The notes below the pieces were generated by a model. The model saw nothing but the letters and a program-made list of their open reading frames with translations. It was not told where the DNA came from and did not search any database. A program made the position numbers and the translations under genes. 64,000 nucleotides of DNA from Saccharospirillum sp039982735 (GTDB lineage Bacteria > Pseudomonadota > Gammaproteobacteria > Pseudomonadales > Natronospirillaceae), in the NCBI RefSeq assembly GCF_039982735.1, contig NZ_JBDWXV010000003.1:485566-549565 (forward strand), read 5' to 3'. Below, one piece after another: positions 43,691 to 52,491 of the stretch (position 1 is the stretch's first letter; the number at the start of each line of letters is the position of its first letter).

Positions 43691-44743
43691 ATGTACATTG
43701 CTTTTCTGATCAACGCCTGGGAAGACATCGAACCCGGAAAAAGCTCTACCCTGGTGATGATCCAGGAATGCCTGACGCGCGGCCACAAGGTGGCGCTGCT
43801 CTACCCGCAGAACCTGACCGTGCGCAACAACGTGGTGAACGGCTTTTCGCGGGTGATTCAACCGATCGACAAGGTCCCGGAAAGCGTCTCCACGCTGTAC
43901 AAGAAGATTCGTTTCGACGAGAAAATGCTGCCGTTGCATGCCTTCGATTGCATCATGATCCGCAAGGATCCGCCCATCGACCCGACCATTCTGAGCTTCC
44001 TCGATGCCGTCAAGAACGAGACACTGGTCATCAACGATGTCGATGGCGTGCGCAAGGCCAGTAACAAGTTGTACACCACCACCTTTCACGACCCGGAAAA
44101 CCACTTCCTGCCGGAGACCCATGTCTCCAAGAACAAGGATTACCTGCTGCGTGTCATTCGCGAGAGCGACCGCGCCAAGTGGATTCTGAAGCCTCTGGAT
44201 GGCAGCGGTGGCCACGGCGTCATCGTGCTCGAAAAAGCGGCACAATCGAGCATCAAGAGCTTGCTCGACTTTTACATCGACCGGGAACGCAACAACTACG
44301 TCATTCTGCAAGCCTACATTGAAGGGGCCGAGCACGGTGATGTGCGAGTGCTCATGCTCAATGGCAAGGCCATTGGCGCTTACCATCGCAAGCCGGCAGA
44401 CGGCGATGTTCGCGCCAATATCCAGGCCGGTGGCAGTGCCCACATCTGGAAGCTGACTGAAGAACAGAAACGCGTTTGCCGTAAAATCGGCCCCAAGCTG
44501 GTCGCCGATGGCCTCGACTTTGTCGGCCTGGACCTGATTGGCGAACGCCTGCTCGAAGTCAACGTCTGCAACCCGGGTGGTATCACCAACATCAACCGAC
44601 TGAGCAAGGTAAAATTGCAGAAGCAGGTTATCGACTTTCTGGAAGACCGGGTCAGTGAGCGGCGTGAGAAGCACGCTGAACTGGAGCACCTGATGAAGCG
44701 CCTGTCCGACCTGCGCTCGCGGGATCTACTGGACAACGAATGA
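43691..44743 (+). CDS. Glutathione-synthetase-like ATP-grasp ligase
   Basis: A 350-residue ATP-grasp enzyme related to GshB, which joins gamma-glutamylcysteine and glycine. Shared GshB segments are IMIRKDPPIDP, WILKPLDGSGGHGV (glycine-rich loop), DVRVLMLNGKAIG, GGSAHIWKLTEEQ and VGLDLIGERLLEVNVCNPGG. It is longer than classical GshB (about 316), and the last motif reads NVCNPGGITNIN where E. coli has NVTSPTCIREIE. I therefore call it GshB-like; the true substrates may differ. AAGGG precedes ATG 43691. Its stop overlaps the next gene as ATGA. Confidence 0.75.
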   Translation: MYIAFLINAWEDIEPGKSSTLVMIQECLTRGHKVALLYPQNLTVRNNVVNGFSRVIQPIDKVPESVSTLYKKIRFDEKMLPLHAFDCIMIRKDPPIDPTILSFLDAVKNETLVINDVDGVRKASNKLYTTTFHDPENHFLPETHVSKNKDYLLRVIRESDRAKWILKPLDGSGGHGVIVLEKAAQSSIKSLLDFYIDRERNNYVILQAYIEGAEHGDVRVLMLNGKAIGAYHRKPADGDVRANIQAGGSAHIWKLTEEQKRVCRKIGPKLVADGLDFVGLDLIGERLLEVNVCNPGGITNINRLSKVKLQKQVIDFLEDRVSERREKHAELEHLMKRLSDLRSRDLLDNE

Positions 44744-45228
44744 CCCCTATAAACCGGCCAGACCCGAGTACGCCATTGCGTATCGACTGGCTTTCCGATG
44801 CGGATATCGCGGCACTGCAGGCCCGGCCAGAGCAGTGCCGCTCCCTTTTCGGCCACCCCGCACTGCTGCTGGAATTGCAAAACCACATACTGACCGAGCC
44901 AACACAGGCGCTCTGGTATCGCCCCGCCTGCGTGTATCGGGGGGGTGAGGCCGTGGCCGCCGGCGGATTCAAGGGTCCACCCATTAAAAACACGGTGGAA
45001 CTGGGTTACCGCACTCACCCCGACTGGCGCCGTCAGGGTCATGCCACCGAACTGGTACGCTGGTTGTGCGCTTTCGCCAGGGCGCAAAGGCTTGCCCGGG
45101 TGGTTGCCGTAACCGCCACCGGCAATCTAGCCTCGCAGGCGGTATTGGCCCAGACCGGCTTCGTGCACACCGGTGACTTTCTCAGCGACAGCCAGCAATG
45201 GCTGCAACGCTGGCAACACACGCTCTGA
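44740..45228 (+). CDS. GNAT family N-acetyltransferase
   Basis: A 162-residue acetyl-CoA-dependent acyltransferase. The acetyl-CoA binding motif A is seen as RTHPDWRRQGHATELVRWL (~89-107), preceded by a beta strand VELGYRTHP. The end fits motif B (NLASQAVLAQTGFVHTGDF), the pattern of RimJ/RimL-type or small-molecule acetyltransferases. The ATG overlaps the stop of the ATP-grasp gene (ATGA), so both are translated together; the substrate is unknown. The photolyase gene follows after 70 bp. Confidence 0.8.
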   Translation: MTPINRPDPSTPLRIDWLSDADIAALQARPEQCRSLFGHPALLLELQNHILTEPTQALWYRPACVYRGGEAVAAGGFKGPPIKNTVELGYRTHPDWRRQGHATELVRWLCAFARAQRLARVVAVTATGNLASQAVLAQTGFVHTGDFLSDSQQWLQRWQHTL

Positions 45229-45298
45229 TCGTCAACCATCCAGACCCCGGTTCATTCCGTACCTTTGCAACCTTAACCGTTTCCCCGCAGAGGCTCGC

Positions 45299-46822
45299 AT
45301 GCAACTCGGTCTAATTCTTGGTGACCAGCTTTCCCGGACACTGCCGACCCTTCGCCGCCTGAACCGCGACCGCGATATCATCGTCATGGCCGAGGTCTGG
45401 GCCGAAGCCCGATATGTGCCCCATCACCGGCAAAAACTCTTCAACTGCTTCAGTGCCATGCGGCACTTTGCCGATACGCTGGCGTCAGCTGGCTGGCGCG
45501 TACAGTACTTCCCTCTGGATGGCGCCAAGGCTCATGGCAGCCTGCGAGAGGCTGTCGAAGCCGTGATCACCGAACACCGCATTGACTGCATCGTTGTAAC
45601 CGAACCCGGCGAGCACCGGCTGCTGACTGACATAGCCCGCTGGGAGACGCATTTTGGATGCCCCGTCGAGGTGTTGGAAGATACGCGTTTTTTAATTTCC
45701 CTGACCGATTTTGCCGCCTGGGCGGACGGTCGCAAGGCTTTGCGCATGGAGTATTTCTATCGCTGGATGCGCCAGCGCACAGGGCTTCTGATGACCGAAG
45801 ACAACCAGCCGGAGGGCGACCAGTGGAATTTCGACGCCGACAACCGCCGCGCCTGGCGAGGCGACCCCGTGCCTCCGGCCCCTCTGCTGTTCGAGCCAGA
45901 CAGCATCGACCAGGGCGTCGCGGACATGATCGACGACCGGTTCGCCGATGGCTGGGGTGACGTTCAGCCGGGCCTCTGGCCGGTAACTCGCGCTCAGGCT
46001 GAAGCCACGCTAAACCATGCGGTCAGTCATTTGGCCTACTTCGGCGACTTTCAGGATGCCATGGCCAACGATCAGCCCTGGCTGTTTCACAGCCGCTTGT
46101 CATCTGCCTTGAATCAGGGCCTGTTGAGCCCACTGGAAATCTGCGAGGCCGTGGCCGATGCCTATTACCGCGACCGGATACCGTTGAACGCCGCTGAGGG
46201 TTTTATTCGACAAATCATTGGCTGGCGGGAGTTTGTGCGGGGGCTGTACTGGTGTCTGCGCCTGTACGAACCCCAGAACGGCCTCGACCATCACCAGAGC
46301 CTGCCGGCCTATTTCTGGACCGCAGAAACCCGCATGAACTGCGTGCACCAGACGGTGACCCAAACCCGGGCTTATGGCTATGCACACCATATCCAACGCC
46401 TCATGGTCACCGGGAATTTCGCGTTGATTGCAGGGCTCGATCCGGAGGCGGTCAGCGAGTGGTACCTGAGCGTTTATGTGGATGCCTATCAGTGGGTCGA
46501 ACGACCCAACACCCTGGGCATGGCGCTTCATGCCGACGGCGGCCGCATGACCAGCAAGCCTTACGCGGCTTCTGGCCAGTATATCAACCGGCAATCGGAC
46601 TACTGTAAAACTTGCTGGTACAAGGTAAAGGAGTCAACGGGCACCCGCGCTTGCCCGTTTAATGGATTGTACTGGCACTTCTTGATACGCCATCAGGACC
46701 GCTTTCGCAGCAATGGCCGCATGAGCCTGATGTACCGGAATCTGGATAAAAAGAATGAGGCAGAACGCGATGCGTTGTGGCAGCAGGGCGAACAATTAAT
46801 TGCTCGCCTTCCCTCGCTGTAA
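45299..46822 (+). CDS. phrB: Iron-sulfur bacterial cryptochrome/(6-4) photolyase
   Basis: A 507-residue flavoprotein of the FeS-BCP family, whose founding member Agrobacterium PhrB repairs (6-4) photoproducts with blue light. The N-terminal Rossmann-like domain (~1-130, LGLILGDQLS) would bind the lumazine-type antenna. The C-terminal helical domain binds FAD (TKPYAASGQYINRQSDYC-type region). Four cysteines for a 4Fe-4S cluster occur at 348, 436, 439 and 452, with the same spacing as 350, 438, 441 and 454 of PhrB. CAGAGG precedes ATG 45299, which is the family start. It faces a sigma-factor gene across a 15 bp convergent gap. Confidence 0.9.
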   Translation: MQLGLILGDQLSRTLPTLRRLNRDRDIIVMAEVWAEARYVPHHRQKLFNCFSAMRHFADTLASAGWRVQYFPLDGAKAHGSLREAVEAVITEHRIDCIVVTEPGEHRLLTDIARWETHFGCPVEVLEDTRFLISLTDFAAWADGRKALRMEYFYRWMRQRTGLLMTEDNQPEGDQWNFDADNRRAWRGDPVPPAPLLFEPDSIDQGVADMIDDRFADGWGDVQPGLWPVTRAQAEATLNHAVSHLAYFGDFQDAMANDQPWLFHSRLSSALNQGLLSPLEICEAVADAYYRDRIPLNAAEGFIRQIIGWREFVRGLYWCLRLYEPQNGLDHHQSLPAYFWTAETRMNCVHQTVTQTRAYGYAHHIQRLMVTGNFALIAGLDPEAVSEWYLSVYVDAYQWVERPNTLGMALHADGGRMTSKPYAASGQYINRQSDYCKTCWYKVKESTGTRACPFNGLYWHFLIRHQDRFRSNGRMSLMYRNLDKKNEAERDALWQQGEQLIARLPSL

Positions 46823-46837
46823 TACCGGTCGCCTGAT

Positions 46838-47893
46838 TCACTGCGTCGCCATTGAATCAGGCTTGTCCCAGTGCAACCGCAGTTTCGTCAGCGCCTCTTT
46901 TTCCAGCTGGCGGACTCGCTCCCGGCTGACGCCAAGCTGATCTGCAATTTCCCGGTAACCATATTCGCGGCCTTGTTGAATGCCATAACGAAGGGCCACT
47001 ATGACTTTCTCGCGGTGGCCCAAAATGCCCAGCGACTGCCGGATCCGGTCGATCACCTCGCTCTGCTCGGTGGCCTCATAGGTGGTCAGATCGGTCGCTT
47101 CCAGATGACTGGCCCAGCTGTCAGCCCCATCATCCGACAAGGGGGCATCGAGTGACAGCGGACTTAACCCCAGTTCCAGAAAATGCCGGACCTGTGCTTC
47201 GTCCATGTTGAGCTCCCTGCTGATGGTCGCTACCGACACGGGCTTGCCCGCCGTCTGTTGCACCATCACCAGTTGCCGCTGAAAGCGTTTAACGTCGTCG
47301 ACCACGTTGGTGGGTTTGCGAATCAGCGCTGCCTGATTTTTCAGCCCAAGCCGAATGAATTGCTGTATCCAATAATGGCTGTAAGTCGAAAAGCGTGTTC
47401 CCTGGCGAACGTCGAACTTTTCCAGGGCACGCATCAGACCCAACTGACCTTCCTGGACCAGGTCGGTCAGGTCCAGCCCCTGATTGACGTGCTGATGAGC
47501 CACGCTAAACACCAGACGAATGTTCGATCCAAGCAACATTTCACGGGATTGTAGCAGCCGCCGCCACAGGCGCGGCAGCATGGTCGGTCCGGTATTTTGC
47601 TCCAGATACCAGGCACGTAAGGCCGTCATGTCGGCGTGGTTTGGTCGCTTGTCCCAAATGGTCCTGATCCAGTCGCGCTGGCTCCAGTCCAGCCCCGGAT
47701 AGCGAGCCTGCCACCAGGCTTTACCGATGCCATGTGTCAATCGTACCAGCGCCAGTGAGGCGTCCTGGTGCTGTTGCAGCCAGGCGCGCTCCTGTTCCGC
47801 CGTCAGCAGCGGATGCAGGCGGCTCCATTCGGCGTAACTGTTGTACTCTGCGTCGGCCGCCGCAGCAAACCAGGCCGGATTGTGAGCATTCAT
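46838..47893 (-). CDS. Alternative sigma-70 family RNA polymerase sigma factor
   Basis: A 351-residue sigma factor. Residues ~15-45 resemble region 1.2 (SYAEWSRLHPLLTAEQERAW). A non-conserved insert follows (~50-112). Region 2 (~115-190) includes DLVQEGQLGLMRALEKFD and FSTYSHYWIQQFIRLG. Region 3 is ~200-270 and region 4 ~285-340 (YGYREIADQLGVSRERVRQL). It is neither RpoD, RpoS nor RpoH by its sequence; rpoH is elsewhere in this window. It is divergent from a MerR-like regulator and convergent with the photolyase gene, which suggests a specialised stress or light regulon; that is inference. Confidence 0.85.
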   Translation of the reverse strand: MNAHNPAWFAAAADAEYNSYAEWSRLHPLLTAEQERAWLQQHQDASLALVRLTHGIGKAWWQARYPGLDWSQRDWIRTIWDKRPNHADMTALRAWYLEQNTGPTMLPRLWRRLLQSREMLLGSNIRLVFSVAHQHVNQGLDLTDLVQEGQLGLMRALEKFDVRQGTRFSTYSHYWIQQFIRLGLKNQAALIRKPTNVVDDVKRFQRQLVMVQQTAGKPVSVATISRELNMDEAQVRHFLELGLSPLSLDAPLSDDGADSWASHLEATDLTTYEATEQSEVIDRIRQSLGILGHREKVIVALRYGIQQGREYGYREIADQLGVSRERVRQLEKEALTKLRLHWDKPDSMATQ

Positions 47894-48121
47894 CGTTGCA
47901 CCTATACCAATTCGTTCGACTGGATCTGAACCGATTAACTCCCAACAGGGTGGCGCGCTTTATTCAGCATTCAACCCGCAGGAAAAGATACGGTTCGTCC
48001 ATTCATTCGTAGGATGTATCAGTTTTAGATGAGATATCGGGCTCAGGTACCGCAAAGATTAGACAATACCTGTACAGCGCCCGACGCCCTTTACTGAACC
48101 AGTGAGTGACTGAGAGACCCC
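47894..48121. promoter_or_regulatory. Divergent control region between sigma factor and MerR-like genes
   Basis: This 228 bp must hold both promoters. A TGTACA palindrome at 48071-48076 is of the kind bound by LitR/CarH regulators, but only one copy is clear. No -35/-10 pair is convincing. The AT-rich stretch at 48000-48040 is the best promoter candidate. Confidence 0.35.
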
Positions 48122-48958
48122 ATGAATACCGGAAAACGGATCGGAGAGGCCGCTACCCTGACCGGCTTGAGTGCTCATGCCCTGCGCCAGTGGCACCGAC
48201 GCTACGACATTGGTCCCAGCTTCAACAGCGGTGGTGGCCAGCGCCGCTACAGCGACCAGGACATTGAACGCATTCAGCGCATCGATCGACTACGTCAGCA
48301 AGGCTTCAGTCTGGCCACACTGGCCGAATGGCCGATGGCCAGCCTGCGCCAGCATACCGAACGCGACCAGCGCCGCCTGGTCATCGGCTGGTACGGCCGC
48401 CACTACAGCGCCTTTGCCGCCCAGGTGCCGCAAGCCGATTTTGTGCCCTCGGCAACCCTGGAGAAAAGCCCTCCCGGTGCGGACCTCTGGGTGATCGAAT
48501 GCCCGACTCTAACGGATGACTTGCTGGATGAATTGCCTGACAGTCAGGAGGCGCTATCGATACTCTGGTATGACTACGCAAACCGCCGACAACTGACTCA
48601 CCTTGAACGACTCGGCTACGAATGTCACAAGGGGACTCCGACGACGCGCTGGTTTCTGGACCGGCTCGGCAAGCTAACCCCAGGGTCGGACGGTTTCAGC
48701 CTGGAAGAGCTGTCTCGGCTGATGAACATTCAACCCTCGCTGAACTGTGAATGCCCCAATCACCTGGCCGGCATCCTGCACGAGCTGACCCAGTTCGCCC
48801 AATACAGCCTGGAGTGCAGTATCAGCGACGACAAGGATGCCGAATTGCATCAGGATATTTTCCGTCACATACAAACTTCCCAGCGATCCGTATTGTCAGC
48901 GCTTCATGCTGTCGTTCTTGCCGAAGAACTGGACGTTCGCATCTTGACGGCTTCATAA
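48122..48958 (+). CDS. MerR-family (LitR/CarH-like) transcriptional regulator
   Basis: A 278-residue regulator. Residues 1-75 are a MerR winged-helix domain (RIGEAATLTGLSAHALRQWH, QRRYSDQDIERIQRI). Residues ~85-170 resemble a degenerate Rossmann-like segment where LitR/CarH proteins bind cobalamin, but the cobalamin DxHxxG motif is not seen. The C-terminal ~90 residues are helical with a conserved CECPNHL motif (209-215) and an ELHQD segment (His243). Light-responsive LitR homologues commonly control photolyase and sigma-factor genes, which are the neighbours here. Whether this protein senses light is not shown. Confidence 0.75.
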   Translation: MNTGKRIGEAATLTGLSAHALRQWHRRYDIGPSFNSGGGQRRYSDQDIERIQRIDRLRQQGFSLATLAEWPMASLRQHTERDQRRLVIGWYGRHYSAFAAQVPQADFVPSATLEKSPPGADLWVIECPTLTDDLLDELPDSQEALSILWYDYANRRQLTHLERLGYECHKGTPTTRWFLDRLGKLTPGSDGFSLEELSRLMNIQPSLNCECPNHLAGILHELTQFAQYSLECSISDDKDAELHQDIFRHIQTSQRSVLSALHAVVLAEELDVRILTAS

Positions 48959-49054
48959 GCATGACCCAAATCAGTGTGTAAAACGGCAAAAATTCGATAA
49001 TACACAAGACCGAAGCTACCGCGAGACGATCAGCGCCGGCACATTACAATAACC

Positions 49055-49082
49055 TAATGTTTCAGCCTGGATTGACCGATAA
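49055..49082 (+). promoter_or_regulatory. FliA (sigma-28) type promoter of the chemoreceptor gene
   Basis: TAATGTTT (49055-49062) and ACCGATAA (49075-49082) are separated by 12 bp; the sigma-28 consensus is TAAAGTTT-N11-GCCGATAA. Seven of eight bases match in each half. It lies 76 bp upstream of the methyl-accepting chemotaxis gene, a typical member of the FliA regulon. Confidence 0.6.
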
Positions 49083-49158
49083 CCTAACAGGCACGTCATT
49101 AAGACAAGGCCGTAACACGGCGCAATGACTTCGCAAGTCACAGAGTGAGTACCAACCT

Positions 49159-50676
49159 ATGCAGTCAGACAATCTAATATTTACATTCGAGCAGAAAATA
49201 ACAAACATGCTGTCGCTCGTGTTGATCGCCCTCTGGCTGCTGGCATTGGGACTTGCGACCGTTCATCAAACATGGTTCGAAGTGCTGGTGCTTGGCACCC
49301 TAATAGCGGCCGGCCCGCTGATCCTGAACCGCCTGAGTCCCGGAACAAGGCTGGTCCGCATGGTTTATGGCGCCGCGTTCATGGCCATGACGGCACTGCA
49401 CGTTCACCAAATGCATGGACTGATTGAAATGCACTTCGGCTTTTTCGTGTTGCTGGCTGTCGTATTTGCGTTCCTCGACATTTGGGCGCTGGTGGCGGCA
49501 CTGGTCGTCATTGCCGTGCATCACGTCAGCTTTGCCTACCTGCAATACAACGGCAGCCCGGTTTTTGTGTATGACCTGGCATACCTGCAGTCCAATGGTT
49601 TCAACCCACTGGGATTCGTGTTGTTACACGCCACCTATGCCATCGTTGAGACCCTTATACTTGTCATTCTCACCCGGCCTGTTCGACGCATGCTGGATAC
49701 CGCAAGAGAACTGGCGACCGTCAGCCACTGGATGACCGCCGATGCCGGGCGTATTGATCTGACACGTCGGGCTGAAGACGCGCACAGTCCAGTATTGAAA
49801 AGCTTTAACAGCATGTTGGAGAGCATGCGCTCGGTGACGGCTAAAACACTCAGTGACAGCCAGGTCCTGATAACAGCAACCCGTACCATGGAGCACCGGG
49901 TCGGGCAACTGGTCAGCGACACGGAGGATCAGGAACACCGGTTTCAGGAGACATTGAGTCAATTGCAACAATGGTCGCAAAATGCGCGCGATGTCGCCGA
50001 CGCCACCGATACCGTGGCCCGGTCAACCGCAAACAGCAAAGAGGTCAATGACGCCGTTCAGGCGCAGGTCGCTGACACCTTGTCTTCGTCTCAGTTGCTC
50101 ACCTACGAACTGCACGACACACGATCTGTCATCGGTCAGTTGGCTGACGATTGTGCCGAAGTGGGCAAGACTCTGGCAGTTATCAACACCATTGCTGAAC
50201 AGACCAATTTGCTGGCCTTGAATGCCGCCATTGAAGCGGCTCGTGCCGGCGAACAGGGCCGTGGTTTTGCCGTTGTCGCTGATGAGGTGCGCTCACTGGC
50301 AACCCGAACTCAAACGTCGACCGTTGAAATCAATGATGTACTGCAACGGTTGACGCAGCGCTCAACTGCGTCCGTTGAGGCTATGGACAAGGCCGTTCAA
50401 CACGTTCGCGAAAACGCTCTGCAAACTCAGGGTGTGCAGCAACGCGCCGCTCAGTTGCATGAACAAATTGGCATTATTGTCAGTGAGAATGAGCGCATTC
50501 GGCAAGTTACCGACGATCAGTCCGTGGCTACCCGGCAGCTGGAAGAAGATATCAATACGCTGGCTGAACTGGCCCGCAGAGTCCACAGTGCCATGGGCGA
50601 ATCGAAGGCTGATCTGAGCAGCCTTAGTGCTACATTCAGCGCCTTGCATCTGGAGCTGAATCGATTTGATGTCTAA
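49159..50676 (+). CDS. Methyl-accepting chemotaxis protein with polytopic membrane sensor
   Basis: A 505-residue chemoreceptor. Unlike classical receptors with a periplasmic sensor, the N-terminal ~175 residues form about six membrane helices with short loops. They are rich in histidine: H81, H83, H86, H92, H121, H122 and H157 (motif HVHQMHGLIEMHFGFF). The cytoplasmic coiled coil carries the invariant signalling tip (IAEQTNLLALNAAIEAARAG, 345-364, through VVADEVRSLA). No C-terminal CheR-binding pentapeptide is seen. The histidines could bind a metal or haem. A FliA-type promoter precedes it, and the next gene overlaps its stop. Confidence 0.88.
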   Translation: MQSDNLIFTFEQKITNMLSLVLIALWLLALGLATVHQTWFEVLVLGTLIAAGPLILNRLSPGTRLVRMVYGAAFMAMTALHVHQMHGLIEMHFGFFVLLAVVFAFLDIWALVAALVVIAVHHVSFAYLQYNGSPVFVYDLAYLQSNGFNPLGFVLLHATYAIVETLILVILTRPVRRMLDTARELATVSHWMTADAGRIDLTRRAEDAHSPVLKSFNSMLESMRSVTAKTLSDSQVLITATRTMEHRVGQLVSDTEDQEHRFQETLSQLQQWSQNARDVADATDTVARSTANSKEVNDAVQAQVADTLSSSQLLTYELHDTRSVIGQLADDCAEVGKTLAVINTIAEQTNLLALNAAIEAARAGEQGRGFAVVADEVRSLATRTQTSTVEINDVLQRLTQRSTASVEAMDKAVQHVRENALQTQGVQQRAAQLHEQIGIIVSENERIRQVTDDQSVATRQLEEDINTLAELARRVHSAMGESKADLSSLSATFSALHLELNRFDV

Positions 50677-51220
50677 TCGGTTCAAACAGGCCGCACTCAC
50701 CGCTCTGGCATTGTGCTGGTTTGCGGCCATCGCCACTGGCTTCTGGTGGTTCCAGGCCAGGCTGATCGTATCCTTCGATGCTGACCAGCGCATTCTGGAA
50801 CAGTTTCCCCGGTTAGGGGATTATGGGGCGGCCTTGTCTCAGGAGATGCCAGCAAACCCTGAGTACCGCAGAGCCAGGGTCATTATTGTTAAAGACCCTC
50901 AGTGCCAGTGCAATCGGTATTCTACAGACCATCTTGCTGCGCTGCAGACCGAGTACGGTACATCTACCACGTTCGATACGACCCGGTTGAGCGATCTGCC
51001 AGTGGCCATGCGATCCCTCATTCCTGCCACACCGTTTGTGTTGGTTCAACAACCCGGCGGTGCTTTGGTTTACGCCGGACCTGTGAACAGCGGCGTCACG
51101 TGCACATCCAACACCAGCTTTCTGGAAACCGTACTGCAACGCCCTGTGGACACTGCCCTCCAGATTCCACTGCTGGCCCGTGGCTGCTATTGCGCAAATC
51201 GGTCCGCCAGTACAACTTAG
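50669..51220 (+). CDS. Membrane-anchored protein of the DUF6436 type
   Basis: A 183-residue protein with one N-terminal membrane helix (ALTALALCWFAAIATGFWWF). The ~150-residue extracytoplasmic part has a thioredoxin-like feel: VIIVKDPQCQCNRYSTDHL contains a Cys-x-Cys (DPQCQC) where thioredoxins have CxxC, followed by the cis-Pro-like IPATPFVLVQQPGG. Two further Cys (VTCTS and GCYCANR) may form disulfides. The fit to DUF6436 is from memory. ATG 50669 overlaps the chemoreceptor stop by 8 bp, so the two are probably co-translated. Confidence 0.65.
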   Translation: MSNRFKQAALTALALCWFAAIATGFWWFQARLIVSFDADQRILEQFPRLGDYGAALSQEMPANPEYRRARVIIVKDPQCQCNRYSTDHLAALQTEYGTSTTFDTTRLSDLPVAMRSLIPATPFVLVQQPGGALVYAGPVNSGVTCTSNTSFLETVLQRPVDTALQIPLLARGCYCANRSASTT

Positions 51221-51339
51221 CACTCTGGTAGGGTCACCAACTTTGGTGCCCGCTGAAACCCCCCGACAACAAGCCTCTGTTATTGCTGTGCGGGCGTCAG
51301 TAAACTCGCACCTACTGCAAACACCCGCTGGACCAAACC

Positions 51340-52461
51340 ATGAAAACAACACACCTGCCGCTGCCTTCACCGGCACCCGGCATGCAACGTCACCTGACCG
51401 TTCATGAATACGGCGATGGCCCCCGCAAAGCCTACTTGCAGGCGGGTTTGCACGCCGATGAATGGCCTGGCTTGCTGACGCTTCAGCATTTGATGGAAAA
51501 ACTGGACACTCTTGAGCAGGCAGGCCAGATCCGCCAGCGCATTGTGATTGTGCCTTTCGCCAATCCGGTCGGTATGAACCAGCGGTTGTTCGGCAAATTT
51601 CCAGGCCGGTTTGACGCCACCACCGGGCAAAACTTCAACCGGGGCATGTCGCTGTCAACCGGAGCGCTGACGCACAGAGTGGGCCACTTGCTAAATGCAG
51701 AGGCCGACCAGAATGACGTGCAAGTACGCGACGCCCTGCGCCAGTTGGTTGAGGAAAAACCGGCCCACTACGAAATCGAAGCCCTGCATAAAGCCCTGCT
51801 GAGCCAGTCAATAGACGCCCACCTGATGCTCGACCTGCATTGTGACGACCACGCTCTTCCGCATGTGTTTTACGGCGATCACCAACGCCCGACTGGCGCT
51901 CAATTGTCCGATTGCCTCGGTTTCGCCATCCGGCTCGAGGAAGACGTTCGGGGCACGGTGGCCTTTGACGGCAGCCACACCCAACCCTGGATCACCCTGG
52001 CCGAAAACACCGGCAAACCCTTTGCCGAACCCTGCTTTGCCGCCACGGTGGAACTGCGCGGCCAGAAAGACGTCAGCGACGCTCTGGCCCGGCAGGATGC
52101 CGAGGGGCTACTGGCGTTTCTTGAGCAACAGGGGTTTGTTTCAAACAGCGGCGCCACAGCCCAGCCACAACAGGGCGACACTCTGAGCATCAACGTTGAT
52201 CAGGTAAAAGTCATCACGTCACCTGCCAATGGTCTGGTGGTGTATCACCGGGCGCTCGGAGACTGGGTAGACGCCGGCGACCTTCTGGCCGAGATCGTTC
52301 TGCTCGATAGCCATCGCCCGGAACGGGTACCGGTACCCGCGCCCGCCAGTGGTCGCCTGTTCAGCCAGACCAACACCTTTCTGACTTCGCCCGGAGCCAG
52401 CATCGGCATGATTGCCAGTAAGGATCAGCAGATTCAGCCGGGAACCCAGCTGAGTTATTAA
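51340..52461 (+). CDS. Succinylglutamate desuccinylase/aspartoacylase-like zinc hydrolase (M14 clan)
   Basis: A 373-residue metallohydrolase. Zinc ligands fit the AstE/ASPA pattern: His38 and Glu41 in AGLHADEWPG, and His167 in LMLDLHCDD. The NPVGMNQRLFGKFPGRFDAT and GQNFNRG segments are typical substrate-pocket loops. The catalytic Glu is likely in FAATVELRGQKD. The C-terminal ~90 residues form the beta-rich domain of this family. Relatives remove acyl groups from amino acids or related small molecules, including ectoine precursors; the substrate is not determined. A strong Shine-Dalgarno is not seen. Repeat E follows 30 bp after the stop. Confidence 0.85.
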   Translation: MKTTHLPLPSPAPGMQRHLTVHEYGDGPRKAYLQAGLHADEWPGLLTLQHLMEKLDTLEQAGQIRQRIVIVPFANPVGMNQRLFGKFPGRFDATTGQNFNRGMSLSTGALTHRVGHLLNAEADQNDVQVRDALRQLVEEKPAHYEIEALHKALLSQSIDAHLMLDLHCDDHALPHVFYGDHQRPTGAQLSDCLGFAIRLEEDVRGTVAFDGSHTQPWITLAENTGKPFAEPCFAATVELRGQKDVSDALARQDAEGLLAFLEQQGFVSNSGATAQPQQGDTLSINVDQVKVITSPANGLVVYHRALGDWVDAGDLLAEIVLLDSHRPERVPVPAPASGRLFSQTNTFLTSPGASIGMIASKDQQIQPGTQLSY

Positions 52462-52491
52462 TACGCAGGATTCAAATTTAGCAATAGATTA

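Noticed and set aside
43628..44689. A 353-codon open frame on the minus strand
   Set aside because: Antisense to the GshB-like gene, which has recognisable motifs; the antisense product has none.
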